Shown here: one piece after another, positions 47,561 through 58,028 of the stretch
Layout of the letters: each line of letters starts with the position of its first letter
Position numbering within the stretch: the stretch's first letter is position 1
From: Stygiolobus azoricus
GTDB lineage: Archaea; Thermoproteota; Thermoprotei_A; Sulfolobales; Sulfolobaceae
Assembly (NCBI RefSeq): GCF_009729035.1
Contig: NZ_CP045483.1
Coordinates: 186,001-250,000 of the forward strand
Length of the DNA: 64,000 nucleotides
Reading direction: 5' to 3'
Position numbers and translations under genes: made by a program
The notes under the pieces: generated by a model
The model's input: only the letters and a program-made list of their open reading frames with translations
What the model was told of the DNA's origin: nothing
Database searches by the model: none

Positions 47561-48156
47561 ATCTAATACCTTGTTTATAAAAATTTACTTCTTCTTGATA
47601 CATAACCTTTTACTCAGTCCCTCACATTCGTGATTAATATGTGTATAGAGGAATTTGAAAATGATTAACTTTTAACAAAAAGCTTGATAGTTCCTTATTT
47701 CTGCTCAATCTTGCTTAATCTTTCACTGCCATTGCATCTCTGAGTTATTCTTAGCCTCAGGAGGTGGGAGTTCTATCTTTGCCACATACTCGTGAAGGAG
47801 TTATACTCTCTTTATAGACTCGTTAAATAACTCGGGATCAAAGTTAACTTCAAACTCCTCCATTTCAAAATTACTTCTATCTATATAGAGAAGAATACCT
47901 TTAGCCCCAGGGTACGCTTTCAAATATAAGTTTAATTGAGCTTTGTGCTCTAATTTCGGAATAAAATTCTAATGCCAGCTAATTAATATATTCTAAAAAA
48001 TTAGATATAGAAAAAACAAATTATTCAAGTGAACTTAGTTAACCTAAAAGCTAGGTCTTTTTTGAATTAGTGTATTTTATTTGGAATAATATACAATTAT
48101 AAACTATTTTCATATCTACTTAAAACCTTTTATTTCCACCATTATTACATCAAACA
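47561..48156. other. Long intergenic region containing gene debris
   Basis: 596 bases between the DUF929 gene and the AIR-synthase-like gene. Apart from the decayed nuclease at 47723-47968 I see no gene, RNA or repeat. TTAAAACCTTTTATTT at about 48119-48134 is a suitable promoter element for the gene that begins at 48157. Confidence 0.6.
47723..47968 (-). pseudogene. Remnant of a Cas4/RecB-like PD-(D/E)XK nuclease
   Basis: One frame reads LEHKAQLNLYLKAYPGAKG, ILLYIDRSNFEMEEFEVNFD, PELFNESIKRV, stop (47801-47803), LLHEYVAKIELPPPEAKNN, SEMQWQ, stop (47723-47725). H-x-x-QLxxY, the LLYI strand, the EFEV strand and LPPPEAK...WQ(C) are landmarks of the C-terminal half of Cas4-type nucleases, where a cysteine follows the Trp-Gln pair; here that codon is TGA. 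The 5' part with the catalytic residues is missing, and the fragment is preceded by TAG. Family call from memory of motifs. Confidence 0.55.
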
Positions 48157-49161
48157 ATGCTTGGTAAAATCGGAAAGAAAATTTTTGACGAGGTAATTTA
48201 TCCACATCTTGGTGAAAGGCACAAAGAAGTAATAATACCACCCATGAATGGTGTTGATACTGGAGCAATTGAACTTGAAGGTAATAAAGTCATGGTGGTA
48301 AAGACTGATCCAGTTTTTATCGTGCCACAATTTGGTTTCAGAAAGGCTGCATGGTTTGCCGTTCATATTCTAGCGAGTGATGTTATGACTTCTGGTATTC
48401 CTCCTAAATATGCTATGATTGACCTTAACTTACCTCCTTCTATGACAGATGACGAACTGAAGGATATGTGGATCGGAATTCATGAGGCGTTAAAAGAGAT
48501 AGGTGTTATGGTTGTAGCCGGGCATACGGGAAGATATGAAGGAGTGTCTTTCCCTATGCTAGGCGGTTTCACTATGATAGGAATTGGAGACAAAGAGAAG
48601 CTAGGAATGCCATCAAAAGTGAAAGAAGGCGATTTAATTATAGTGACAAAAGGTCCAGCTATTGAAGCTACCGGTCTCTTAACTAACCTCTACCCAGAGT
48701 ATTTTAGGCAAAGATTACCTCCAGACATCTTTAAAGAAGCCTTGGACATGTATTGGCAAATGTCTTGTTGGAAGGACGGACTAATTGCAAGTAAAATAGG
48801 AATTCACTTAATGCACGACGCAACAGAAGGAGGTCTATGGAACGCCCTCGTTGAAGTATCCGAAGTAACTGGTAAAAAGCTGGAAATATTTGAGGATAAA
48901 CTGTTCATTAACCGTGCTGTCAAAGCAGTTACGACTTTAGTAGGTATAGACCCATTCATCTCAATTAGCGAGGGTACGATGATAATAATAACTGACAAGG
49001 TGGAAATAAGGGATGCCTTAATTAAAGAAGGCATACAAGCTGAAATAGTTGGAAGAGTGGAGAAGGGTGAAGGGGTCTACGTAGGTCAAAAGAGAATAGA
49101 GAAACCTTCAGAAGACCCCTTTTGGGAAGCTTTCTTTAGACTTCAAAAACAATCAGCATGA
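48157..49161 (+). CDS. AIR-synthase-related protein (HypE/SelD/PurM superfamily)
   Basis: 334 residues of the PurM-like superfamily that bind ATP and phosphorylate amide, carbamoyl or selenide groups. Visible: [49 protein letters not shown] (dimer interface and metal site), [26 protein letters not shown], and the C-terminal [20 protein letters not shown]. It is HypE-like in size and motif, but no hydrogenase maturation genes are close by. Transcribed in the same direction as two radical SAM genes; partner function is unknown. Confidence 0.87.
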   Translation: MLGKIGKKIFDEVIYPHLGERHKEVIIPPMNGVDTGAIELEGNKVMVVKTDPVFIVPQFGFRKAAWFAVHILASDVMTSGIPPKYAMIDLNLPPSMTDDELKDMWIGIHEALKEIGVMVVAGHTGRYEGVSFPMLGGFTMIGIGDKEKLGMPSKVKEGDLIIVTKGPAIEATGLLTNLYPEYFRQRLPPDIFKEALDMYWQMSCWKDGLIASKIGIHLMHDATEGGLWNALVEVSEVTGKKLEIFEDKLFINRAVKAVTTLVGIDPFISISEGTMIIITDKVEIRDALIKEGIQAEIVGRVEKGEGVYVGQKRIEKPSEDPFWEAFFRLQKQSA

Positions 49162-49254
49162 CATTAGGGAGCCAACACTTATTAACAGTGTTATACATAG
49201 CACCGTAAGGATTACATAAATTCCTGATTTAAGATTAGTACATTATTTATAATT

Positions 49255-50391
49255 ATGATTCCTGTTAGCGTGATGACAACTGGTTTAGGCACTGTGTCCT
49301 TTAGTGTTAAAGGGGTATATAATAAAGAAAACCTTAGCAAATTTAGCGAAGTATTGCGACCTGTTGTAACATGGAACTTGACTTATAAGTGCAACTTAAA
49401 ATGCATTCATTGCTATATCGACGCCTCAAATGATAAACAAGACACTTTAAGTACTGAGGAAGCTTTGAATTTGATAGACCAGTTTGCTGAGCTAAAAATC
49501 CCTCTGATAATATTGAGTGGTGGAGAACCGTTAATGCGAAGGGATTTCTTTAAACTAACTTCATACGCTAGAGCGAAGGGATTGAGATTAGCCCTATCAA
49601 CTAACGGCACGTTAATTACTAAAGATGTTGCCAGAAAGTTAAAAGAACTTAACTTTTCTTATATAGGTATAAGCCTTGACAGCGATAGTGCAGAATTTCA
49701 TGATAAATTTAGGGGAGTTGACGGAGCCTTTAACATGACAATAAATGGCATTAAAAATTCTGTGGAAGTTGGTCTTAACGTAGGTTTAAGGTTTACAATT
49801 TCCTCGTTAAACATAGATAGATTAGATGGTTACATTGAACTTGCACTGAAGCTCGGAGTAAAGAGAATTACATTTTACCACTTATCAGCAAGCGGTCGCG
49901 GAAAGGGATTAGTCAATTTAATGTATACACCAGAACAATATGAGAAGTTCATTAACAAACTCATTGAGTACTCGATCAAGCTCAAAGGTGTTATAGAGAT
50001 AGAAACTACATTAGCACCTTTTGATGGAATTTTCATCGCAAAGAAGTTGGCTAGAAATGAAGAGGAGTTTCAACAATACCTTAAGTTTGTAGAAAATTCA
50101 GGTGGATGTGGTAGAAAGATGATATCGATATATCCAAATGGAGACGTTTATCCATGCCAGTTTATTGATTTCGTAAAATTAGGAAACGTTAAGACTCAAA
50201 GGCTTAGTGAAATAATCGCTTCTATTCCTGACGTGTTCATTAACACCGAAAAATATCTCAAGGAAGGAAAATGTGCTGAGTGTGAATTTAAGAAATATTG
50301 TAAAGGTGGAGATAGGGCAAGAGCCTATTACTGGTATGGAAATATTTTCGGGAGTGACCCATTATGCCCTTTGAAAAGTCTCCACATTTAA
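49255..50391 (+). CDS. Radical SAM/SPASM protein, AhbC-like
   Basis: 378 residues. The radical SAM cluster motif CNLKCIHC is near residue 43 ([18 protein letters not shown]), followed by [13 protein letters not shown] near 83, [13 protein letters not shown] near 110 and [17 protein letters not shown] near 140. The SPASM part has [21 protein letters not shown] and the C-terminal [21 protein letters not shown], ligands for extra 4Fe-4S clusters. Closest in pattern to AhbC, which removes two acetate side chains from didecarboxysiroheme in the archaeal heme pathway. It overlaps the next radical SAM gene by 28 bases. Confidence 0.75.
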   Translation: MIPVSVMTTGLGTVSFSVKGVYNKENLSKFSEVLRPVVTWNLTYKCNLKCIHCYIDASNDKQDTLSTEEALNLIDQFAELKIPLIILSGGEPLMRRDFFKLTSYARAKGLRLALSTNGTLITKDVARKLKELNFSYIGISLDSDSAEFHDKFRGVDGAFNMTINGIKNSVEVGLNVGLRFTISSLNIDRLDGYIELALKLGVKRITFYHLSASGRGKGLVNLMYTPEQYEKFINKLIEYSIKLKGVIEIETTLAPFDGIFIAKKLARNEEEFQQYLKFVENSGGCGRKMISIYPNGDVYPCQFIDFVKLGNVKTQRLSEIIASIPDVFINTEKYLKEGKCAECEFKKYCKGGDRARAYYWYGNIFGSDPLCPLKSLHI

Positions 50392-51416
50392 TTTTCTGGG
50401 AAGTAACTAAAGCTTGCCCGCTGGCATGCAAACACTGTAGAGCTAACTCAATTAGTTCCCCTTTACCTGATGAGTTGAGTACAGAAGAAGGAAAGAAACT
50501 ACTAGAGGAGATCGCTGAGTTTGGTAAAGTAGTTATTGTATTTACGGGAGGTGACCCATTATTACGGAAAGATATATTCGAACTTTTAACCTACGCCAAA
50601 TCTTTAGGATTAGTTACGTCAATAGCACCTGCCCCCTCCCAGCTCTTAAGCTCTGAGACAATAGAGAAGCTGAGAGGTTTAGTATCATACATGTCCATAA
50701 GCCTTGATGGTGCACAACCACGAACTCACGACTGGCTGAGAGGTTTAGGGAGTTATAAATATGCAATCAAGGGAATTGAGACAGCATTGAGATACGGAAT
50801 TAATATTCAAGTGAATACGCTAGTTTGGAAAAGGAATTACGAGGAATTACCCGAGATTGTTAAGTTATTAAAAGATTTAAAAGTTAAAGTGTGGGAAGTG
50901 TTCTTTCTTATTCCGGTAGGTAGAGGGACAGCAGAGCTCGATATTCCACGCGAACGTTATAGAGAAGTAATTGAATTCCTTGTGGAAGTAACCAGATATG
51001 ACCTTATTGTAAGGACAGTAGAGGCACCATTCTTTAGGAGAGCTAAATTAGAATACTCAGAGGATATTGAAACTACGAATCCTTTGATAATAAAGCTGAG
51101 AAAAATGCTTGGTGAACCTATGAAAGGTGTTGACAAAAGTGTGATTCCAACTAGAGACGGAAGCGGGGTGTTATTTATCTCATATAATGGTGACATATAC
51201 CCTAGCGGATTTTTACCGATAAGGTTAGGTAATGTGAGAACTGATAATATTGTAAAGATTTACAGAGAATCAGAACTATTAAACATGATCAAAACAGGAA
51301 AACTTAAGGGAAAATGCGGAACTTGTAACTACAATGAGATATGCGGAGGTAGTAGGGCTAGGGCATATGCAGTATATAACGACCCATTAGCTGAGGATCC
51401 TGCATGTTATTACTAA
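50364..51416 (+). CDS. Radical SAM/SPASM protein, AhbD-like
   Basis: 350 residues: [12 protein letters not shown] near 18 (radical SAM cluster), [16 protein letters not shown] near 60, [18 protein letters not shown] near 112, and SPASM motifs [21 protein letters not shown] and [33 protein letters not shown] at the end. This resembles AhbD heme synthase and the related TIGR04053 radical SAM family. Together with the AhbC-like gene it suggests the last two steps of siroheme-derived heme synthesis; a peptide or cofactor maturase role is the alternative. Confidence 0.72.
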   Translation: MPFEKSPHLIFWEVTKACPLACKHCRANSISSPLPDELSTEEGKKLLEEIAEFGKVVIVFTGGDPLLRKDIFELLTYAKSLGLVTSIAPAPSQLLSSETIEKLRGLVSYMSISLDGAQPRTHDWLRGLGSYKYAIKGIETALRYGINIQVNTLVWKRNYEELPEIVKLLKDLKVKVWEVFFLIPVGRGTAELDIPRERYREVIEFLVEVTRYDLIVRTVEAPFFRRAKLEYSEDIETTNPLIIKLRKMLGEPMKGVDKSVIPTRDGSGVLFISYNGDIYPSGFLPIRLGNVRTDNIVKIYRESELLNMIKTGKLKGKCGTCNYNEICGGSRARAYAVYNDPLAEDPACYY

Positions 51417-51419
51417 AAA

Positions 51420-51788
51420 TTAATAATCATCGTGTGTATGATGATGGTGCTCGTCGTGTGTAGGCTTATCAGTCTCTGACAACTCTTTCTTCAGCAACTT
51501 TTCAAGTGCTTCCTCGACCTTAAGACCTGGAGCTAAATATATCTTTGCCTTTCCTTTTAACAATCTGACACCAGGAGGGCCTATTTCAGAAACAATAACA
51601 GCATTGACACCTTTATCTAAAGCCGATTTTAACATATGCAATCCGCGAGCTGCTGTAGCCCTTAATGCTGGATTCTCGTACTTTTCAACTAACGTAAATT
51701 TGTCTCCTTCAAGTTGATAGATCATAACCTCTAATCCTTCACCGGGACCATCCACAAATCCATTTGTAACGGGTATTGCTACTTTCAT
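51420..51788 (-). CDS. NifX/NafY-type dinitrogenase cofactor-binding domain protein with His-rich tail
   Basis: About 122 residues. The NifX-like domain reads MKVAIPVTNGFVDGPGEGLEVMIYQLEGDK, RATAARGLHMLKSALDKGVNAVIVSEIGPPGVRLLKGKAKIYLAPGLKVEEALEKLL. The tail DEHHHHTHDDY has five histidines and acidic residues, a likely Ni, Zn or Fe site. No nitrogenase genes are present, so a general metal-cluster carrier is more likely. ATG 51788 is preferred to TTG 51797. Convergent with the AhbD-like gene, three bases apart. Confidence 0.82.
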   Translation of the reverse strand: MKVAIPVTNGFVDGPGEGLEVMIYQLEGDKFTLVEKYENPALRATAARGLHMLKSALDKGVNAVIVSEIGPPGVRLLKGKAKIYLAPGLKVEEALEKLLKKELSETDKPTHDEHHHHTHDDY

Positions 51789-51864
51789 TACTATCAATTT
51801 CGATATTCGTGTAAAAACTTAAAAAATTAACTATTAAAGTTAAGAGAAAAATTAAATAAAAACT

Positions 51865-53487
51865 TTAGAATAATACTGATTGATAGTCTGGTTCTATTTT
51901 AACATTTATTACATTTATCTTATTAGGATCAGCGTTAAATAGTGCGTCCTTTAGATCTGTGATCCCAACAACCGTAATTGCTTTAAGCGAACTTTCTAGA
52001 ATCTCGTCATAGTTTTCATTACGAGGCGTTTTAGAAATTGTAGGTATGTCGGAAGAAGTTACATCGAGAGTCGTTGAACCGTTGTCGTTCATAACTAGTA
52101 ATATTCCTCTTGCCTTATTCAATCTAGAACTTAATACACCTAGATTTGATATCACACCTTCAATATCGGTCACGGCAATCGTATTAGGATCGTTAGAACG
52201 AATTATACCTCCTACTGCTATATTGCGTTCTAATAATGACTCACTCGTTATCCATGTGTAAGGTTTCTCTATAGGTAACCTTACGAAGTCTAGTGTTGGA
52301 GCTGATAAGTCCACAAAAACTTTTGAGAACTGATACTGTTGTACAACTCTAACTACGTCATAAGGCCATAAACCGCTATGAGAGTTTAATATATGAATCT
52401 TTCTATAGGTTTTAATCTTCTCTTTTGATCCTCTCTTAACTGCCTCTTTAACCTTAGCTTTTATTAGTGTAAGAAGTTCCTTAAGGAATAGTCCCGTATC
52501 TGCAACAAGAGGAACATGAGCCATGAAAACTTTACCGATATCTTCACCATCTATATTATTATGTACTAGGTATCCTTTAACCTTCATAGACCAGCCGGCT
52601 GTAGCTAATTGTGTGAACCTAGTACCTAGTGCTAATATTACGTCTGCCTCCTCTAATAGCTTAGCTCCTTCATTGGTCGCGAAAAGACCTAATCCTTCCC
52701 CTGCATATAAGGGGTGAGAAGCCGGAATAGCCCCCTTAGACCTAAACGTTGTGATAACTGGGATATCTAATAATTCCGCTAACTCTAGGAGTTCTTTTGT
52801 AGCTCCTGAAGCAAGCACTCCATAACCAGCTATAATTACTGGAGTCTTAGAGTTTCCTAATAATTCACTTATCTTGGCTACTGTGTTTTTATCCGGAGTT
52901 CTCTTTTCGGGCTTCTGCTCAGCTGGCGATAATGGATAGGCCTTAAGCCTGAAGAGATCTTCAGCTATTTCTATGTATACTGGCCTGTTCCTATTACTTA
53001 GGGCTTCTTTATACCCCTTTTCTACAGTTACTGTTATTTCTTCAATACTTACAACCCTCTCTCTTAACTTAGTAATGGGCGCTAAGGCTGATGATACATC
53101 GTCAGGTGTTCTCAGTTCTCCTATCCTACTCCTACCCGTGTCTCTGTAAGACCTTATGGTAGATATTATAAGTAGGGGCTGAGAGTCCATGAAAGCTTGA
53201 GCTACTATATCAGTAGCCTCTAGCACTCTATTCCCCGGAGCAACAAGGGCTGTCCCTACTGTGTTAAACTCTCTAGAATATGAATCAGCCATTAAAATTG
53301 CTTCCCTAGCTGAAGAAGTTATATTAGTATTAATTTCGTATTGCTTTAATCTTTCTAATATAAAGTCTGGAACGCTATAAGGAACAAAAACATCCTTAAT
53401 GCCGAGTTCCTTTATAACGTAAGCTAATGCTTCGTCTCCTTTCATTTCCTTTCCTACGGTCTCTTCTTTCCTTTTTGGTTGGCTCAC
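51865..53487 (-). CDS. Divergent ThDP-binding enzyme (acetolactate synthase-like)
   Basis: 540 residues in the three-domain order of ThDP enzymes: PYR domain (about 15-180), central domain (about 195-335, [51 protein letters not shown]) and PP domain (about 370-540). At the place of the catalytic glutamate (RHEQGAAHMADGYAR in relatives) it reads [15 protein letters not shown], and the Mg-ThDP motif GDG...NN is replaced by DIEG...MNDNG. Activity is therefore uncertain; it may be a non-catalytic or specialised decarboxylase relative. GTG start, single gene next to tRNA-Cys. Confidence 0.8.
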   Translation of the reverse strand: MSQPKRKEETVGKEMKGDEALAYVIKELGIKDVFVPYSVPDFILERLKQYEINTNITSSAREAILMADSYSREFNTVGTALVAPGNRVLEATDIVAQAFMDSQPLLIISTIRSYRDTGRSRIGELRTPDDVSSALAPITKLRERVVSIEEITVTVEKGYKEALSNRNRPVYIEIAEDLFRLKAYPLSPAEQKPEKRTPDKNTVAKISELLGNSKTPVIIAGYGVLASGATKELLELAELLDIPVITTFRSKGAIPASHPLYAGEGLGLFATNEGAKLLEEADVILALGTRFTQLATAGWSMKVKGYLVHNNIDGEDIGKVFMAHVPLVADTGLFLKELLTLIKAKVKEAVKRGSKEKIKTYRKIHILNSHSGLWPYDVVRVVQQYQFSKVFVDLSAPTLDFVRLPIEKPYTWITSESLLERNIAVGGIIRSNDPNTIAVTDIEGVISNLGVLSSRLNKARGILLVMNDNGSTTLDVTSSDIPTISKTPRNENYDEILESSLKAITVVGITDLKDALFNADPNKINVINVKIEPDYQSVLF

Positions 53488-53524
53488 AATATACTACGGC
53501 TTACAAAAGTATAAATTTTTTAAA

Positions 53525-53614
53525 AGCCGGGGGCGGGACTCGAACCCGCGAAAATAGCGGGTGACGGCTATAAATCTCTGCGGCCCGCCGCCTTAACCGC
53601 TCGGCCACCCCGGC
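53525..53614 (-). tRNA. tRNA-Cys(GCA) with 15-nt intron and C33
   Basis: Acceptor GCCGGGG/CCCCGGC, D arm GCC...GGC, anticodon stem GCGGG/CCCGC, T arm GCGGG/CCCGC, discriminator U as in tRNA-Cys. The loop reads C32-C33-G-C-A-G37, then the intron (53563-53577), then A38. Anticodon at 53579-53581. C at position 33 replaces the nearly universal U33. A type II reading (Ser/Leu) was tested and does not fold. Mature length 75 nt. Confidence 0.88.
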
Positions 53615-53679
53615 ATTCAAATTAGGATATGTCATAAAAGTATTTTAAGGTTATTGTGATGATTGATTAACGTGAGATT

Positions 53680-54240
53680 TTGATAGCGTTTTCGAAAGTC
53701 GGAGAAGTTCTTAAAGAAATCAAGGAACTTACTGACTTCGTAATAATCGGGGATACTGTAGTTGATTTAGAATTAGGTAGAAAAGGTACTGAAAGTGACA
53801 TAGACTTATTTATTCTTTCAGTTAGTGTTTTTATAGACGAGGATAAAATAAGGGAATTCGCATTTGATCATGGTTGGGACTTTGGAAAAACACCTATTGA
53901 CACTCCCAGATTAATAATAGGTGTTGATGATGAGCAACTCCAGGTAGATATGTATGAAAATGTTCAAGACTTCTTTGTACCACAAGACATTATAGAAAAT
54001 GCACAAGAAAGAAAAATTGGTAACGAGTATTTCAAAGTGATTAGAATAGAAGACTATATTTTACTTAAGGCAAACGCGTTCAGAGAAGAAGACGAGGATG
54101 AACTCAAGACTTTAGTATACTTAATAGGAAGTGGAAAAATAGAAATAGATAAAAATTACTTAAAATCACACATTCAGTCTTTCCAAGAAAATGCAAAAAG
54201 TATCGAGGATAGACTTAAAAGTATTGGTATTAAGGTCTAA
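53680..54240 (+). CDS. Nucleotidyltransferase-fold protein (186 aa)
   Basis: Polymerase-beta-like nucleotidyltransferase domain: [28 protein letters not shown] at about 18-46 carries the G-x and S-D-I-D-L metal motif, with a third acidic site in [13 protein letters not shown] near 86. This is a stand-alone minimal type with a helical C-terminus ([17 protein letters not shown]). Substrate unknown; some such proteins act in toxin-antitoxin pairs or tRNA modification, but no partner is adjacent. TTG start 66 bases upstream-adjacent to tRNA-Cys; last four bases overlap the L40e gene. Confidence 0.8.
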   Translation: MIAFSKVGEVLKEIKELTDFVIIGDTVVDLELGRKGTESDIDLFILSVSVFIDEDKIREFAFDHGWDFGKTPIDTPRLIIGVDDEQLQVDMYENVQDFFVPQDIIENAQERKIGNEYFKVIRIEDYILLKANAFREEDEDELKTLVYLIGSGKIEIDKNYLKSHIQSFQENAKSIEDRLKSIGIKV

Positions 54241-54407
54241 CCTTTCTTGGCTGGTAACTCTTTCTTCTTCGGCCTTAGATTTTTACTATGACATCTCCTG
54301 CATTTTGTTGCCCTAATTGAGTTTAGAGCTCCACATTCTCTACACACTTTCTTTAAAAATACTCTTTGTTGTACTATTTGTAGCTTCACGGGATCGGTGA
54401 GTGGCAT
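54237..54407 (-). CDS. rpl40e: 50S ribosomal protein L40e
   Basis: 56-residue zinc protein of the large subunit: [20 protein letters not shown], then [20 protein letters not shown] with CxxC pairs, and a basic tail [10 protein letters not shown]. Starting at the second ATG (54407) gives exactly the MPLTDP start of the archaeal family; the upstream ATG would add MGLK. It lies between two divergent/convergent neighbours and is alone on its strand. Confidence 0.95.
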   Translation of the reverse strand: MPLTDPVKLQIVQQRVFLKKVCRECGALNSIRATKCRRCHSKNLRPKKKELPAKKG

Positions 54408-54475
54408 TTTTAACCCCAATTCACATATATCAAACGGTTCAAAAAACTTTGTGTTAGAGGCGGAGTTGAATTAAG

Positions 54476-54982
54476 ATGAAGATACCGTTAGACTATATTT
54501 GTGTTAAAAGCGGTCTTTTGTGTAACCGTTGCCAATCTATGATTGATCGTGGAGAGGTAGAAAGTTTTGAAGTAGAAGTAATGAAAATTTTATTAGATTT
54601 AGAAGAGACACAATTCAAAGAGCTAAAAGATACTACCTACCATAAGGCGTTTAAGTTAAACAACCTACTTATTCTGATAGTAACTAGCGGACCATCTATG
54701 ACTTACCAAAAGTGGATAAAAGTTGCTAAGATCCTTCAGGATAAACTTGGCGTAAAAGTGAGAATTTTAGAGAAGAGTAATAATATAAAATCTACAGCAA
54801 GCCAACTTTTAACACCTGCGAGAGTTCTAGGAGTTAACACTGTATGGTTACCAGACGGAACCGTACAGTACGTTGTGAGAGTCTCAAAATATGAGAAGAA
54901 GTTTTTACCAGCTGACGAAACTTCCCTAGAAGCTGCACTATCAAAGATTCATTCAATACCAGTTAGAATAAGGGTGGAATAA
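54476..54982 (+). CDS. Archaeal NusA-like transcription factor with zinc and KH elements
   Basis: 168 residues: an N-terminal zinc-type [12 protein letters not shown], a helical part, then two KH-like units, [35 protein letters not shown] and [26 protein letters not shown]. Similar proteins are annotated as NusA-related transcription elongation factors in Sulfolobales. They lack the bacterial S1 and RNAP-binding domains, so the role is inferred. It precedes aspS by three bases and is probably co-transcribed with it. Confidence 0.85.
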   Translation: MKIPLDYICVKSGLLCNRCQSMIDRGEVESFEVEVMKILLDLEETQFKELKDTTYHKAFKLNNLLILIVTSGPSMTYQKWIKVAKILQDKLGVKVRILEKSNNIKSTASQLLTPARVLGVNTVWLPDGTVQYVVRVSKYEKKFLPADETSLEAALSKIHSIPVRIRVE

Positions 54983-54985
54983 AAA

Positions 54986-56275
54986 TTGCTTAAGAACTAT
55001 TATAATAACCAAATATTACCAGAGTTAGAGGGTAAGGAAGTTATAGTTGCTGGCTGGGTTCATAACATAAGGGACTTAGGGGGTAAAAAGTTCCTAATAC
55101 TTAGAGATGCTACCGGAATAGGGCAAGTCGTGGTTGATAAGGACAGTCCGGCGTTTAAAGTAGCTAACGAATTAACTCAGGAAAGCGTAGTGAGGATTAA
55201 GGGAAAAGTGAAAGCCGACAAGAGAGCACCTAGAGGTGCTGAAATTCACGCTGAAGATATAGAGATTTTAAGTTTAGCAAAAGTGCCCCTGCCTCTTGAC
55301 GTAAGCGGAAAGGTAAAGGCTGATATTGACACGAGACTTAGAGAAAGAGTATTAGACCTAAGAAGACCTGAAATGACTGCTGTAGTAAAAATTCAATCAG
55401 TAGTGTTAAGGACTTTTAGAGAAACTTTATATAATGAGGGTTTTGTTGAGATCTTTACCCCAAAGATTATAGCTGCAGCCACAGAAGGAGGAGCCCAGCT
55501 CTTTCCAGTGATATATTTTGGCAAGGAAGCTTTCTTGGCTCAAAGCCCCCAGTTATATAAGGAACTTATGGCGGGAGTAGTGGAGAAAGTTTTTGAAATC
55601 GGACCAGCATGGAGAGCTGAAGAGTCGGACACCCCATATCATTTAGCCGAATTTATAAGTATGGACGTTGAGATGGCGTTTGCTGATTACAATGACGTTA
55701 TGAATTTAATCGAAAAATTAATCTATAATATAACTCAAAGAGTAAGTGAAGACTGTAAGGAGGAATTAAAACTACTAAATTACACTCCGCCTACCGTAAA
55801 ACTTCCTATAAAAAGAATTCCATATAAAGAGGCTATAGAGATACTTCAAAGTAAAGGATTAAACATTAAGTTTGGGGATGATATAGGAACCCCCGAATTG
55901 AGAATATTGAATGAAGTAATTAAGGAAGAGTTATACTTCATAACCGATTGGCCTACTATGGCTAGACCCTTCTATACTAAGGTTAAGGATAATGAACCTG
56001 AGGTAAGCGAAAGTTTCGATCTTATATATAAATGGTTAGAAATAGCTTCAGGCAGTACTAGGAATCATCGGAGAGAGATACTAGAGGAAGCTCTCAAAAA
56101 GAGAGGATTAAGACCAGAGAGTTTTGAGTTCTTCCTTAGATGGTTCGACTACGGAATGCCACCTCACGCTGGATTTGGAATGGGATTTGCCAGGCTTATG
56201 GTTATGCTAACCGGAATACAAAATGTTAAGGAGATAGTACTATTTCCGAGAGACAAAAAACGCCTAACGCCTTAA
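54986..56275 (+). CDS. aspS: Aspartyl-tRNA synthetase, archaeal type
   Basis: 429 residues of class IIb: anticodon-binding OB domain with [34 protein letters not shown], then motif 2 region [29 protein letters not shown] near 205 and motif 3 [28 protein letters not shown] at the end. Length is that of the short archaeal enzyme, which may charge tRNA-Asp and tRNA-Asn. TTG start directly after the NusA-like gene. The stop overlaps convergent truD by four bases. Confidence 0.96.
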   Translation: MLKNYYNNQILPELEGKEVIVAGWVHNIRDLGGKKFLILRDATGIGQVVVDKDSPAFKVANELTQESVVRIKGKVKADKRAPRGAEIHAEDIEILSLAKVPLPLDVSGKVKADIDTRLRERVLDLRRPEMTAVVKIQSVVLRTFRETLYNEGFVEIFTPKIIAAATEGGAQLFPVIYFGKEAFLAQSPQLYKELMAGVVEKVFEIGPAWRAEESDTPYHLAEFISMDVEMAFADYNDVMNLIEKLIYNITQRVSEDCKEELKLLNYTPPTVKLPIKRIPYKEAIEILQSKGLNIKFGDDIGTPELRILNEVIKEELYFITDWPTMARPFYTKVKDNEPEVSESFDLIYKWLEIASGSTRNHRREILEEALKKRGLRPESFEFFLRWFDYGMPPHAGFGMGFARLMVMLTGIQNVKEIVLFPRDKKRLTP

Positions 56276-57393
56276 GTAAAGTTCCTAGGATCACCTCTGC
56301 TTATTTCTCTAATTACTATCGTAGCATACATACCCCGATCCAAGGAAAACGAGATTTTTTTACTTTCGTTCTTAAGCTCAACCTTAACGTTTCTGAGCCT
56401 CATAAAAGCTTGTCTTTTTAAATCTCTCAAATTAACTTTAATTTCTGGAATATTAAAAGAATAACCTACTATACCTTCTTCAATAGCTATTTGCCTAATT
56501 AAGGGATCCATGAGCTCAACGAACTTCTTCGGAACAGTAAGAATCACGTTATCAGATTCTCTCCCTCTCAATTTATCCGCCATTAAAGAAAGATACTTGT
56601 TAAATAGATAAGATTGGTAAGCTTCAACGAAAAATCTTAGAGGGGTCTTAACCCTTTTAATTGCAGACAAACAGTCTTCCCCTCTAATTAGAGCTTTCAG
56701 TACTTCCCTTTCATCCCTGAACTTTTTAGGAAAAAGTTGGAGAGCTTTTTCATAGTCTCCTTTTTCATATGCTAATCTTGCCTCCTTTATTATCTCATGC
56801 TCCAAATCAAAAGGATGACCAATCAACCAATTAATTGCATCGCACCATTGTCTTAGAAATAAGTATTTCCCGACCAAGTGCGTATTAGGTCTTCTTGTGC
56901 CGAACCTTTGATAACCTATATAAGCAAATAGATATTTCACATTGCTCACAGTTGTCAATCTCTTGATGAGTTCATTTTCGTTATCACTAACTAATTCTAA
57001 CTCAAAAATATTACCCGTGTGGTTAAATTTTTCGTCTGAAAAACCAAGAAAATTTATCTCTAACTTTTCCTCCTTGTAATTGTCTATTTCTGGTTTACCT
57101 GAAAAGTAGATTATCTGTTGTGTTATTGCGTTAGTATCCTTTATTCCAATATAATTAGGTTTTCTACCAGTTAGTCTAGTTATTTTATCGATAACAGTGA
57201 AATGATCTATTCCGATCTTCTTTAATAGATATACAGCATATTTACCCTTGTCCTTTCCTCTCCACTCAGTTGCGGGTTTATACGAAATTTCTTCGACTAC
57301 AATAAATCCATCCGGTCTGGGTATTTTAACGTTTAACGGAGCCCATTCTTCGTTTATGTAGTATTTCTCGAGTCCTAAAGAGAGATCTATCAA
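56272..57393 (-). CDS. truD: tRNA pseudouridine(13) synthase TruD
   Basis: Makes pseudouridine in the D loop (13) and at related sites. 373 residues: [19 protein letters not shown] near 97 (catalytic aspartate), [13 protein letters not shown] near 138, and the TruD signature [20 protein letters not shown] near 178, followed by the TRUD-specific insertion and C-terminal [18 protein letters not shown] start. Eight bases downstream of pth2 on the same strand, so likely an operon of RNA-quality genes. Confidence 0.93.
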   Translation of the reverse strand: MIDLSLGLEKYYINEEWAPLNVKIPRPDGFIVVEEISYKPATEWRGKDKGKYAVYLLKKIGIDHFTVIDKITRLTGRKPNYIGIKDTNAITQQIIYFSGKPEIDNYKEEKLEINFLGFSDEKFNHTGNIFELELVSDNENELIKRLTTVSNVKYLFAYIGYQRFGTRRPNTHLVGKYLFLRQWCDAINWLIGHPFDLEHEIIKEARLAYEKGDYEKALQLFPKKFRDEREVLKALIRGEDCLSAIKRVKTPLRFFVEAYQSYLFNKYLSLMADKLRGRESDNVILTVPKKFVELMDPLIRQIAIEEGIVGYSFNIPEIKVNLRDLKRQAFMRLRNVKVELKNESKKISFSLDRGMYATIVIREISRGDPRNFT

Positions 57394-57401
57394 AGGAGGT
57401 G

Positions 57402-57767
57402 TTACAGTAATTTTAAGTCACCCGTTATTTTATCTATAATCTCTGAAGGAGCAGGCCCTATACCTACACATGTAATAGTGCCAGGCTCTAATTGAGTCTT
57501 ACCTGCATCCTGAATTACAACTGTAGGCAAATTGTAATCTTGTGCTAGTTTGGACCTTTTTAGTAATTCTTCAAGACTGTTAACCTTAACCACAATCTTG
57601 GGTTGTCCTTCAGATAGCCATTCTTCGAGCCATTCCCTCCAACTATCTTTTCCTTTTTTTAATATATCCACAACTAAAGAAACCGCAGCATGAGCTACTT
57701 GTGCGGCAGTTTTTCCTTTTCCCATTTCAATATCTGTCCTCACTATTATAACCATTTTAATTGGCAT
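57402..57767 (-). CDS. pth2: Peptidyl-tRNA hydrolase, archaeal/eukaryotic type 2
   Basis: Recycles peptidyl-tRNA. 121 residues: MVIIVRTDIEMGKGKTAAQVAHAAVSL near the start, KIVVKVNSLEELL near 62, LPTVVIQDAGKTQLEPGTITCVGIGPAPSEIIDKITGDLKLL at the end, all diagnostic for Pth2. I choose ATG 57767; TTG 57773 and the inner ATG are alternatives. Shares a transcript with truD. Divergent from the zinc-ribbon gene with about 45 bases between. Confidence 0.95.
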   Translation of the reverse strand: MPIKMVIIVRTDIEMGKGKTAAQVAHAAVSLVVDILKKGKDSWREWLEEWLSEGQPKIVVKVNSLEELLKRSKLAQDYNLPTVVIQDAGKTQLEPGTITCVGIGPAPSEIIDKITGDLKLL

Positions 57768-57812
57768 AAGCAAAGAGAGAATTTATAAGGTTATTAAAAA
57801 GTATTGTAAGCA

Positions 57813-58016
57813 ATGAGTATTTCCTTTAGGTTAAGCTTAAAAGAGGAAATAGAACCTCCAGTATGCTCAAGTTGCGGAAAGATAATACATCCCAGAGAGA
57901 AAGGCGTAGAATTTCTGTGCCCTAACTGCGGAGAAGTAATTATAAGAAGGTGTTATGAATGCAGAAAGCAAGGCGTCACTTACGTTTGCCCAAAGTGTGG
58001 ATTTGAAGGTCCTTGA
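57813..58016 (+). CDS. Small zinc-ribbon protein (HVO_2753-like)
   Basis: 67 residues with four CxxC units: CSSC, CPNC, CYEC and CPKC, forming two zinc ribbons. The spacing matches the archaeal HVO_2753 family of small zinc finger proteins conserved next to the translation factor aEF1B, as here (12 bases apart). Haloarchaeal members affect swarming and biofilms; the molecular role is unknown. Confidence 0.9.
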   Translation: MSISFRLSLKEEIEPPVCSSCGKIIHPREKGVEFLCPNCGEVIIRRCYECRKQGVTYVCPKCGFEGP

Positions 58017-58028
58017 GGTGTAAGAGGA

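Noticed and set aside
53525-53614. Type II (Ser/Leu) reading of the tRNA, based on its GAGCGGTTAA D loop
   Set aside because: No valid variable arm or U33 could be found; the GCA anticodon, GCGGG/CCCGC stem and U73 fit tRNA-Cys with an intron.
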